Assembly (NCBI GenBank): GCA_000708835.1
Contig: DF237369.1
Span: 7,674 to 71,673, forward strand
Source: Klebsormidium nitens
Lineage: Eukaryota; Streptophyta; Klebsormidiophyceae; Klebsormidiales; Klebsormidiaceae
DNA length: 64,000 nucleotides
Direction: 5' to 3'
Under the pieces are notes generated by a model that worked only from the letters and a program-made list of their open reading frames with translations, was not told the origin of the DNA and made no database searches. Positions 36,401 to 46,100 of this stretch are shown in pieces. Made by a program: the position numbers and the translations under genes. How positions within the stretch are numbered: position 1 is the first letter of the stretch; each line of letters starts with the position of its first letter.

Positions 36401-39400
36401 CAAGCATCACACAGTGTTCAGAAACGCGCCATGTCATTCAGCGCCTGTAACAAAAAAGAATTCGGGAAGCACAGAACACTGAACGCGTTTGCTGCCTTGC
36501 TCCGCAACGTCCAAGTACTTACAAGGTTATTGTATGGCAACCGGACAGAGCCTGACTTTCTCTGGCAATCCAACCGCTAACCCAACTGTTTTCTTCACCA
36601 GGACAATCTCGACAAAGACAACTTCCCTGAACGTCACCACACACCGAACCCGTACTTTGTAACATGCACACAGACAAAGGTAGATAGAAGCGTCCAAGGC
36701 TCGAAAGAGGACACAAACGCACGGCCATCGCGGTTAAAATCCTGAATACGAGTGAACACTTCTAGGAGCTTCAGTGCCTCGGGTGCGATAAGAATCTGTG
36801 GGCTCTCTAAGGTCCGCAGCCCACTGACAGCAATCCCATCATTGCCCGCTCGCGCTATAATCATCTCCTAGCTTCATCAAACAGACATTCGGATCCTTGC
36901 GAAGGGACCGCAGAACGCTTGAGCAAACGACCCGAATTCTCAAACAAGTTTCAGCGAAACGGAAAGCAGAAAATTTTTGAGGGACATGCTTGCTGCTGAC
37001 ATATGTGTATTTGCAGACCTTTGCAAACGCCGGTATCGTGCTCCCTCTATAAACACGTAGGAACTGACATCCGAGCTTGACCATGACGAGGTTCTTGGGC
37101 TGTCGGATCGTTGCAAGCCCAGCCAAGACATCCCGTCATTGCCACGTCACCCATGCAAATTTGAACAGCACACACAGAGGGCCCTCAACGGGAGCCTACT
37201 TGGGGAATGTAGCTATCCGCGCGGCACAGTACTTCGTTCGTTATTTGTGAAACTACCTTGGCCCCTCTTCGAAGGCCGCTCAATTGGGCTGGCAAATTTG
37301 AAGCTGACTTTCTCGCTTGTATGGGATGAACGGCTCTTTCGCATATCATGATTGTTGAGATCGGATCCAAATGTTGCTTCTGAGTTGGCTGGCTTTTGTA
37401 ATATGGCTTTGGCTCTTGGACAGTGGTAGCCACAATCGGTGCCAGAATGAACAACGAGAGGAAGTCGAAGGCGACAGCCAACTGCCCCAGGTGGGCAGTA
37501 ATGATGTTTAAGTGGGCCGCTCAAAAAGGCAACCGGGGCATCGGGATGATCGACGAGGTTGGGCTGTCTCAAAAAGGAAGCAGCCCACGTCAGCGATGTC
37601 CATCATTGCCCAAGTCAGGGGAGGTATACTTGTGTCTTTGAGTCGCACATCAAGGGAACACATTGGGCGATGACAAAACAAGGAGATTAGGAGTTGCATC
37701 AGCGCAAGTGGTCTTCCTTCGACGACCTTCTCACTGACACAGACCCAACAAGAGAAACGTTCACAAGCTGATGAATATGGCCATCAATGGGCACTCACTT
37801 TGTGAGCAACTAGCGTGGGGACACCCGACACCCGATTGGGGCAGATTTGCATCTGTGGCGTACAAGACCACAAGCTACAACGAGGAATTCGAGACGCGCG
37901 TCGTAAACCGGGACTCTTTGGCTTTCTGGCTTCCAAATTTGACATTCCTTCTCAACAAGGACTGTTCTGAATTACAGCCTGGCATCAAAAGAGCACCAAC
38001 CTTCTTCTCTTTGCACATATTGAGAGCAGTCGATGCTTTCGTCATAGCCACGTCTTCTGAAGGTACGTCAAGGGCCAGACACTTGTGAAGAAAACGAATA
38101 TAAGAAAAAACTTGGCATCCACCTGGTAAAGGCAAGCGAACAACATAACACGGCACAAAGCAGCCTTTGAGGGTCGCTACGGGAATTGCAGAATTGCACC
38201 ACGAAATCCTTCTTTCCAAATTTCCAATGATGAGCCAGTGACGATGCCAAGTTTTGAAAGTCAAAAAGGCGATTATGGATTGGATCTTGACAGAAGGAGC
38301 CCAATCATATGAGACGCTTCTTCTAAACATTTCAGGAAGGGAAGGTTGCAAGGTTCTAGGCTGCGTCAATATTGACCGACAGCCCACATCGGCGTCCCCG
38401 TCATTACCCTGCTCGTGCGTTAGAGACCTCTCTAAAGGGACGATTCTCCTCAGCAGATCTGCAGCCCCTTATCGTAGGAAAAGTATAGCGCGCAACCGAG
38501 AGCAGACGAGCGAGTCCACGGTCAGTTTTGACATTCCCAGGTAATGGCTTACTTTCGAAATCCGCTCGGTTTGAGAGAACTTCATTTCAAGAGCCTTACC
38601 CGTTACAAGCCTTCTGGCAAGAGCACGGGTCTGAAGACCTCAACAATAAAGCACTCGGGCATTTCAGGACATACGCTATCCTGGTACAAAAATACGGGTA
38701 GTGGTTGCCTCCAAACGGCAATCGGGATGCACCCGGACATCTGAAACCGACCTTTTCAGGGGTTGTGGCCATTTGCGAATTGCTTCCAAAGGCCGGAGTC
38801 ACACGGAAACAAGCATAGATAGCGCCGATGCACAACCGGCGTGACTGCTCCCATCCCTACGCATTTCGACCGGTCGAAACGAGCTGCTTCTGGGCGCGTC
38901 CTTGCCGATGTTGTCGATATCAAAGTCTAACAGCGTCGGACATTCAGTATGATATGCTCCCAGGTGATATAAGAGAATCTTTTGGAGCATCCGAATAAGG
39001 ACGCTCATGTTGGCCGCATGCCTCTTTTTCAAAGGAACCGCGGACAGTTGTTTGGCCTATCTTGGGCAAAGGAGAAACGATCCGTGGTCTTTGCACTGGT
39101 CAAACAGCTGGAACACAGCAGCAAAGAGGAGGCTGCGGTAATTCCGCGAGTTAACAGACGTTCACAGCCGCCAGCGCTCTGCAGACCCGCTTGTGACGTC
39201 CCAAAGAACCGAATCAAATATGCACTTACGACGGTCAAGATGCACGGGCTGGTCAGACTTTCATAAGACGAATCTCGCAGAGGTATTTATCCAATCTCAA
39301 TAGTTCTGTGACGAGAGGCATCAGGACACAACAAGAAGAATGGGCTTGGTCGAGGACGAACCACGGCCCACTTTGGAACCGCCCATCACTGCCACCCCGT

Positions 39401-42400
39401 GACCCCGCACTCAAAGAACCGTGAATTCCGAAAGGTACGATTTCAGAATGCCTGAAGCACAGCGCAGTTTCGATGAACAGTGAAGTGACTCCAAACGGGT
39501 CTCCTGAAGAGCGCGCCTCAGTAATCTTTGCTCGATTTGGAGAGAGTGGAGCAACCGAGGCATTGGGTAAAAACCTTTACAAAGTATTCTTTCTGACAAA
39601 GAAAATTGCAGCAAATCGCAAGCATCTGATACGGATGGAGACCAAAGCTGATGCTCCAGAAGACCGACCCAACATGAGGGTTTGGAAAGCCGCGTTTGAG
39701 GAAGAGGCGTGTCAGAGCTTGCCCCGTCTGACGTACTCAAGGACAAGAGGCAGAGTATCCGGGATTTATAATCCAGCAGAGTTGGCGTCAGCACGTCAAA
39801 CTTCTTCTCAGCTAAGATTTTACTGAGCGCATTTGGCGAAGTCCTTGCCAACATAGTTCAATGGTTGAACATCAGACGCTGGTAACAGACACGAAGCTGA
39901 CGGAAGCGAACAGAACAAGCTGCTTCCAAGATTCCGAGACTCAATTATCAAGTATGGTGATTGGAGGAAGTAGGCTTGCAAAAAACAGAGACTGATGTCG
40001 CGGGAAGGAATGAGCACAAAATCGGCCGACAGTGGTTGTCAAACAGTCATACCAAGCAAGACCGAAGCCCCACAAAGGGTACACCATCCGAAGCAGCTTA
40101 CACTGTGAACGGAAAGAATGATGTGACCCGGAGAGCGAAGACGATAAATCCAAAGGAGCATTGCCGTGCCGAGCCACTCCGCAGATGTCTTGGGTTACAA
40201 AACTAAAACACGAAGATGTAATAAGGGATAGGCCTGGGGCTTCGATAAACGTAAAACAAATGTCTGGGTCTCAGAGCTTTCTCTCAAAGCAAACACGCTT
40301 TTCGATCACACGAGAATGGAGGACAGTGGGGGTGGCGAAGAGCCCCTGCAGGACTGCGCACGGAAAACCGTCCCCAGAGAACGTCCCTGCTCCTCAGGTG
40401 GTTATTTGGAATCAGTTTCCAATGGAAGGCATCAAATGGGAAGAGTCCATTTGGTGAACCAAGTGGGGATCACCGGAACGCTGTCCCTATCATGTGCACC
40501 TTAGCAGCCACGCCTTCTGCTAGAAACCAAAACACATTACTGCTACAGCAAACGAGGAACTACGCAGAAATGTTCTTGACTTGGATACCTTCAGAGAGGT
40601 TGTAGCCTGAGAGTCGTGATGCATGGAGGTCTAGTCACACAAGAAAAGCACCTCACCTGGGAGCCCATGTACTGCGCAAACGTGACCGAAACAATGGAAA
40701 GTCCCCCTCCGTTGAGCACAAAGAATGATGTCCACGTGTACATGAACGAGACAACGTTGCTGAAGCCAATCTGCAGAGGAACGGACGAGAGACGGAAGCC
40801 TTGTCAGATCCTGTTCTTTGAGTGAAGCAGACGAAGAACTCTGCAATCGTTGGGGATAGGCGATACCAAATTACCAATTGGACGCCTGCGGAAAAAGAGT
40901 GCATTACAACAAAGACCAATTGCCTGGTTTTTAGAACGGCTGTTGACACGCAAGCGACATGTGAACAGACACTCTGTGAAAGGACGAATCAGAAGGCGGA
41001 GTCACTTGAGTATCTTGTTTCCGGAACAAGACTATCGACCCTGCAATTTGCAGTTTCGATCTCCGGAACTTTCATATGCTTAGGGTCCGAATGTAAAGTA
41101 ATTGCAGAACAACACCAGCTTGATACAGGTTCTTTCTCAGACCTAGACCAAATCCTGACTAGAAAACAGCAAACTAGAGCTTTTCCAAGGGAGGTCAGGC
41201 CTGCCTCACCCGCAGATAGTGACTGTCCCCCCCTGCATGAGGGATCGAGCTGCCCAACTCCGCGTAGATGAGCGCCGAAAGCATGGCAAGCGTTCCCCCG
41301 CCCAGCCATGCTAGCAAGGAGAGCCCAACGCTCCCCGTGCTTTGTAGGACAACTCCGGGGCTAGCGAATATGCCGCTGCCTACGATGATTCCCACGACAA
41401 CACTGCAGAGATCCAATGAGAGTTTTCAAAAAAGTTGTCAGTGTGAAATCTGGGTTGACGGAACATGCAATTGCCACAGCTGGTCGACACATACGCCTAT
41501 GATTGAGGATGAGCTTGGGCGGACTGAGCCCTTTCTCAGCAAACTTATTGAGAATTGTTTGAGTCCAACTGCCAACACGAATTGGAAACCAAGGAACAGG
41601 GATTCTGTCGATTCTGTCTTGCAGATTCGGTTGAAGATGCCTCAGCAGGCCAAGGGCTTTGTCAAGAAGCGGAGCCTGGGGATATAAATGACAATGCGCA
41701 CGAGCTCATGTGAAGATGCTGCCCCACTGACATTCAACCTCAAACGCATACTTCCACCACACAGTCTAACTTGATTACACGGAACTTTGATTGAAATGAG
41801 GATTTAAAGCCTCCACTAAAAGAAACAACCTTCACAAACCAAGAAAAGGTTGTTTTGTGAAGGTCGCATCGCACCCTGCATGTTTATCCCACCACCCGAA
41901 ACATCGCACCAAACTTTACATTCTCATCATGTTACTAGGCTTAGGATCCAACTGACATAGCGCAAAACTTTCTCAGCTGATTCCCATTCCAACATGCACG
42001 ACAAGGTTAAGATAAACTAAGAACAGTGGCCCCTTAACCTGATGCCAAAAGACAGTTGGGACTGACCTGCACTCGCCCCCCGTCTGTCTTCCCCCAACCA
42101 GGGCACATGGTAAGATACACATAGTGCTACTCCGATCATGCACGAAAAGCTGGAATTGAAACTACATGCGCTTTCAATCAAGCTCTCCCACCTGATGCCG
42201 TCCACAAAAGTGAGCCTCCTGTGGAGCCCCCCGCTCTCATCCTCCGCTCCGGTTCCCTTTGCCCTCTCTTCGTCCGCGTAACTGTCCAGCAGAGGTGCTC
42301 GGACGTCTGCAATGCTGTCATCGTCTGCGATATCCCCTGCCCCCAGCGCACTAAACCGTTCCGCCAGACTCGTATTTCCTTGCGGTGTTGAACCACCAGG

Positions 42401-42409
42401 GGGGCCCAT
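27446..42409 (-). CDS. LAT/SLC7-type amino acid permease, 10 exons
   Basis: Exons, 5' to 3' on the minus strand: 42192-42409, 41210-41402, 40657-40770, 35050-35143, 34579-34780, 33393-33532, 32629-32771, 31826-31915, 28288-28490, 27446-27629. All junctions are GT-AG and phases match, giving 1,581 nt and 526 aa, close to the usual family size. A 65-70-residue acidic, soluble N-terminus precedes TM1, whose helix-break motif is GSGIF in the context VGIIVGSGIFASPG. Later landmarks are YAELG in TM3, the GEELKNPGRDMP loop, ALSTLGSAN, INYFGVASWVFYGL and RPFKL near the C-terminus. The family exchanges or takes up neutral or cationic amino acids across membranes; the substrate cannot be read here. The architecture resembles animal LAT and fungal MUP1-like members more than the plant PUT/LAT polyamine group. 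Introns 3 (5.5 kb) and 8 (3.3 kb) are full of decayed repeats, and exons 6 and 9 are flanked by partial copies of themselves. The overall model is firm; the start is the first ATG of exon 1. Confidence 0.88.
27701..27762 (+). repeat. Two perfect 31-bp tandem units in transporter intron 9
   Basis: The unit begins actttctgtctgtgtgtgtg and ends caaatcgc. It occurs twice back to back (27,701-27,731 and 27,732-27,762) without a mismatch, pointing to a recent duplication in an otherwise eroded intron. A short TG run inside may have promoted slippage. Confidence 0.85.
27970..28035 (-). pseudogene. Echo of the 3' edge of transporter exon 9 (second copy)
   Basis: This is a diverged copy of the last ~60 bases of exon 9 read on the minus strand, followed by an intact GTAAGT donor at the boundary 27,970/27,969. 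It shares 'aagtccaaacacgga-tacg-aaacgccca' with 28,290-28,325 (plus-strand spelling). No acceptor or full exon is present. It lies 166 bp beyond the first echo. Confidence 0.75.
28136..28195 (-). pseudogene. Echo of the 3' edge of transporter exon 9 (first copy)
   Basis: 'cacgcaag-ccaaacacgga-tacg' is followed by 'cttgaacggcc', which aligns to the end of exon 9. The donor has changed from GTGAGT to GCAAGT. The edge is 152 bp downstream (gene sense) of the real exon end at 28,288. Confidence 0.72.
28555..28625 (-). pseudogene. Echo of the 5' edge of transporter exon 9 (copy 1)
   Basis: Read on the minus strand, an intact acceptor 'ctctgtag' is followed by GGAGCGTGGGCG, matching the start of exon 9 for about 50 bases before similarity ends. 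Several of the differences change amino acids (for example Cys to Ser and Ala to Val), so there is no sign of constraint. The copy is 135 bp upstream of the true exon start at 28,490. Confidence 0.85.
28706..28766 (-). pseudogene. Echo of the 5' edge of transporter exon 9 (copy 2)
   Basis: The acceptor-like 'ccctgtag' is followed by GAAGCGTGGGCGTGCATG, a mutated copy of the exon 9 start. It lies 141 bp upstream of echo copy 1. It does not continue into the rest of the exon. Confidence 0.8.
28847..28903 (-). pseudogene. Echo of the 5' edge of transporter exon 9 (copy 3)
   Basis: 'gccctag' is followed by GAGCGCAGGCGTGCCTGCTC and a rapidly diverging tail. It lies 137 bp upstream of copy 2. It is the outermost unit of a four-member array with a period of about 138 bp whose innermost member is the real exon. 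Confidence 0.75.
28948..31825. repeat. Remainder of transporter intron 8: decayed dispersed repeats
   Basis: The sequence includes relatives of families from the left of the window, for example 'gtcgtcgactttcacagccgcatg' near 29,612 (compare about 9,558 and 16,553) and 'attcccatcacagcc' near 31,200. An unbroken plus-strand frame of 239 codons at 29,134-29,853 has no family resemblance and is not called a gene. Confidence 0.5.
33281..33321 (-). pseudogene. Echo of the 3' edge of transporter exon 6
   Basis: The last ~40 bases of exon 6 are copied almost exactly, followed by an intact GTAAGG donor and about 20 bases of flanking intron, 112 bp beyond the real exon end at 33,393. Two base differences are visible within the last 37 exon bases. 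There is no acceptor directly before it. Confidence 0.85.
33656..33687 (-). pseudogene. Echo of the 5' edge of transporter exon 6 (copy 1)
   Basis: Read on the minus strand, GAAGCGCAGTAATGATGCTG aligns to the exon 6 start GAGCGCCGTGACGATGTTGG with one extra base and several substitutions. The acceptor AG has been lost. The edge is 155 bp upstream of the real exon start at 33,532. Confidence 0.65.
33783..33808 (-). pseudogene. Echo of the 5' edge of transporter exon 6 (copy 2)
   Basis: Acceptor-like 'gttcccag' is followed by GAGCGCTACGACGATGCTGG, a clear copy of the exon 6 beginning, 121 bp upstream of echo copy 1. Similarity fades after about 26 bases. Confidence 0.7.
35144..40656. repeat. 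Transporter intron 3 (5.5 kb), including the right copy of the dispersed duplication
   Basis: The part at 37,350-40,100 is colinear with 23,330-26,200. Anchors here are 'ggttgggctgtctcaaaa' at 37,558, 'tcaggggaggtatactt' near 37,615, 'atgttggccgcatgcctctt' at 39,007 and 'gttggcgtcagcac' near 39,781. The part at 35,144-37,350 is unplaced eroded sequence. No nested gene is supported. Splicing from 40,657 to 35,143 preserves phase 0 and restores a continuous permease. Confidence 0.7.
41828..41864. repeat. 11-bp perfect hairpin in transporter intron 1
   Basis: accttcacaaa (41,828-41,838) is matched by its exact reverse complement at 41,854-41,864 with a 15-base spacer. No terminator or regulatory role is implied. 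Confidence 0.7.
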
Positions 42410-43156
42410 CCCAAACCAGAGTCCTGGTTGCTGCTGCTTTTCTCTTCACACTCTCCTTCCAAAACTTTTTTCTCTCTGTCTCCCCTCCTCTTTCTCAAGA
42501 TCTTCTCTTCTTTCCTGCCTGTCACTTTTGAGGTCCAAATTCTGATAAAATGAGGGGAAGGATCTAAGCATTGGCTAACTTGTGGGGAGAATTCAATCAC
42601 ACCAGAGACATGCAATCCAAAGACAGCACAAGTCTTTCACAGCATATGAGCTTCTATGCGATATGCACTAAAGCCATCAAATGCTGCGCAATCACTGCGC
42701 CTTCCAAGAATCAACATCTTTTCTGCTCCAGGCGGAAAGGTCTCCAATTGAGCTCAGTTGTTGTGTTTGCACATTAACACGACTTTGAAAGGAGCTGGGG
42801 CACCTAGTTCTAAAAGCATTGAAGCGGCCTTGATGCAAAGATGGGCAAAAGGTGGCCTGCAAAAGGTGCTTCACTGCTGCGTAACGCCCCCTGGCACTGG
42901 CAGCACCCATCATGCATGCCCATGATTCTGAACCAGCTGCCGCTAGCTAGCCAAATAAATGATGGCCATGAGTAGCAACGAGAGCGGGAGTATATCTCGT
43001 TCTCAAGGCCCTGTGAAGGCAGGCGCGACCTTGGAGGATCATAGACTTTGCCTGGGATGATGAATTGTTGTTAGGTGCAAGGCCTTAAATTATTCACAGA
43101 AACACCGTTCCCACACTAGATGGCATCAAACCGTTACCGCGCTCTGCGCACATGCA
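42410..43156. promoter_or_regulatory. Divergent promoter region between transporter and UMP synthase
   Basis: About 750 bp separate the two oppositely directed start codons, so both core promoters and 5' leaders must lie here unless there are upstream non-coding exons. The stretch next to the transporter ATG (42,430-42,510) is strongly pyrimidine-rich on the plus strand. I see no confident TATA box or named element. Confidence 0.55.
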
Positions 43157-46100
43157 ATGCTGGCCGGCGCGAAACCCTTTGGAACTTGGAAGAACTTTTT
43201 GCCCCAGGGCATGGCTGCTTTGCGCTCTCTGAAGAGCCCATCACGAATTAACTTGTGCAGTCCTCATTCTAGTCGTGAGATCTTGTGCGATTCCTCGCCT
43301 ATCTGCAAAGCCAAGTCACTGCATTTCTTCCCAGCAGCAACCTACTCCTCCCATTGTTGGACGAAACCTTTGAGCAAAAGTAGCTTTTGCTGCAGGAGTT
43401 CAGACCCATTTCAGCTCTCACAGATTGGGAAGACTAGATTTTCTTTTTCCAAGAAGCCTTCGGCAACGGGGGGCACTTTACACACCAAATTAGCTGCTCG
43501 TTCGAGTTCAGAGACAAACCGGACCCTCGCAATGGAGGACGACACAAACAGCCTTGTTTTGAAGTTGCACGAGGTGGAGGCGGTCAAGTTTGGCAGCTTC
43601 AAGCTGAAGAGCGGTCTGATCTCGCCAATCTACATTGACCTCCGTGTCATTGTGTCGTACCCCGACCTTCTGAAGGTGGGCTTTAATTGGACCGTCCATT
43701 GGACAATGTATTGATGGAAGTGCAGATCGGTGGTGACTGCGAGCGTAGTAAACGGACACCAAAGTCCTTGAGTTTCCGAGCACTTCTTTCTGTCCAGCGG
43801 TGAGACTCAAGCGCGGAAACCGCAAGCAAGCACGGTGCCGGGCGATGAATTTTAGCTTTTTAAAGCTGGTAATGATTCAGAGATTCATTTCAAGAAAGGC
43901 AGTTATGACCACCTTGCCTATACTTATGGTCATGTTTCGAATGGGTCAGCAAAGTAGGCGCTTCAATGGTGACAATCAGCTCAACTCAGCAGGTTTTGAA
44001 CAGTCTGTTGTCTTTTCCTGCTTCAATGGCCTCTTATAGTGGCGTTCCTCGTAGACTTTTGGAAAAGGTGTCACGATAAGCAGGTGTGAGACCAAGTCAA
44101 TGTGGCACATTGGTACCAAAGGTTCCAAAATCTTTCAGAGCGATGCCAGTTCAGGTCTAAGATGGTAGACATTTCCCCTATGCCGGATCGGATCTCTTAA
44201 TGGAAGTTCCGCAACTGCTCTTCAGGTGAACTGCCAATCACCATCTAGCAACCAAGTGGCGGAGACTCGACACATATGAATTCCTGAATGTATAGCGTAC
44301 GAAACTGGACGTCAAAATGGGATCCGTCGTTCTTGCAGGAGGTGGCTGAGTCCATGTGGGCCACGGTCGCCAACGCCAAGTTCGACGTCATGTGCGGAGT
44401 CCCGTACACTGCGCTCCCGATCGCCACCTGTATGTCGCTGCTGCACGGGAGCCCCATGGTGATGCGCAGGAAGGAGGTATGACATCAGCACAGAATTTTG
44501 AACCAGGCACTCTGAAGACGTTCAGGATTATTGCTGAAGTGTCAACTGCATCTTGAGAGAGTAAAAGGGATGGTGTCCTGACTCCCTTTAGAGATCCGTT
44601 CAAGTTTGATTCTAATATGGAGGGTAGAGTGCGCCCGCATTCGTATAAAAGCTGACTCGTATGCTGAAGCGCCACAACAACCCTCCATTTTGACATGAGA
44701 GTTTTGGCACAGGTTTAATTTCCTAATGATGTATACTCCGTATATCTCTCAGGTCAAGGACTATGGGACGAAGAAGGCCATCGAGGGCGCGTTTCAACCG
44801 GGGCAGAGCGTGTTGATCGTCGAGGATTTGGTCACCAGCGGGGCATCTGTGATGGAAACCGTCGAACCCCTCAAGGCGGTGGGGCTCGAGGCAAAGGACG
44901 TGGTGGTGCTGATTGACCGGGAACAGGGGGGGCAGGCGCACCTGGAAAGGTACCCCCCGATCCTGTTCGGTTTGTATTTTGAATCCTGCAACTTTGTGAG
45001 AAACTGTGGTGGTCGGTTTTCTCTGGGGGGCACAAGGCACCCCCTCTCCTGCTTTCCGCTTTGGCATATCAAAAGCCTGACTGCTCTGCGATTTCGGTTT
45101 AGTGTTCTTTCAGCATTCAGGGAAGCGGGGGGCAGAAGAACGGCCTGAAGCTGCCCTGTGTGCTTGCGCAAGGCTACTCGCCTACGCCCTCCTGATATAT
45201 AGCGAAGCCGCCGTTGCAGTGCTTTGAAGAGGCCTTTTATCTGCGACTAGGAAGCGGCTAACTGGACGAAAGGAATAGACTAACCGAATCTGAAACGAAG
45301 ATAAGCTCAACTGCGACGTCTTCACCTGCAGGAACGGGCTGAAACTGCACTCCACTCTCACGCTGCGTCACATCGTCGACGTCCTGGTGAAGCACGACAA
45401 ACTCACCTCCGAAGTCGCCGACTCCGTCAAGCGCTTCATCGCCGAGAACCAGACCGCCGCGCCCTCCGTTCCGCTCGCAAACGCTCCGATCGACCCGCCA
45501 AAACGGAAACGGATCCCGTACGGAGACCGCGCGGCGCTGGCGAAGAACCCGACGGGAAAGAAGCTGTGGGAGCTGATGGCCAGCAAGAAGACGAACCTGT
45601 CGGTGGCGGTGGATGTGGCGACGAGCGCAGAGTTGTTACGGTTGGCAGACCTGGTGAGTCTACTCCTTGTCTTTCATGTACTTGATATCAAGACAAGTAC
45701 ACCCATCGCTTATTTTGTTCTCCTTTCTACCAGTCATCATCTCCTGACCGGATCATATCCCTGTCCATCATCTCCCTGACCTTAGCAGTCAGCAAGAAGA
45801 CAGATTAATCAGTGGCAATGAATGCCGCGATACGCGCGGGATTGCACATATAGAACGATCTTGAGAGCATCTCAGAAGTTCAGATCTTTGATGACTAAAA
45901 GCTGGATTTCTGCTTTCACGCGGCTTCGCTTGTTGGAGCAACTTGAGTTTGAGAGACCAAGTACTGGAAGCTTTTGGTTGCGAAGGACTTTGCAACAAAC
46001 CCCGAGGCTCTCGCGGCTGGCGTTCCTTGCAATTCGACAACTTTTGTTGCTCATTTCTTCAAGTCGGGATAGTAAACCTGGAATTTTAGCGACACCTTCA

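Noticed and set aside
34781-36770. Possible echo of the exon 5 acceptor near 36,740
   Set aside because: Only about 15 intronic bases match, no exon sequence follows, and the distance (about 1.9 kb) breaks the echo rule.
36839-37126. Possible further transporter exon in intron 3
   Set aside because: It has no SLC7 similarity, and splicing exon 3 directly to exon 4 already gives a continuous, in-phase permease.
42178-42615. 145-aa minus-strand frame
   Set aside because: It is another frame of transporter exon 1 and its leader; only the chosen frame splices into the permease.
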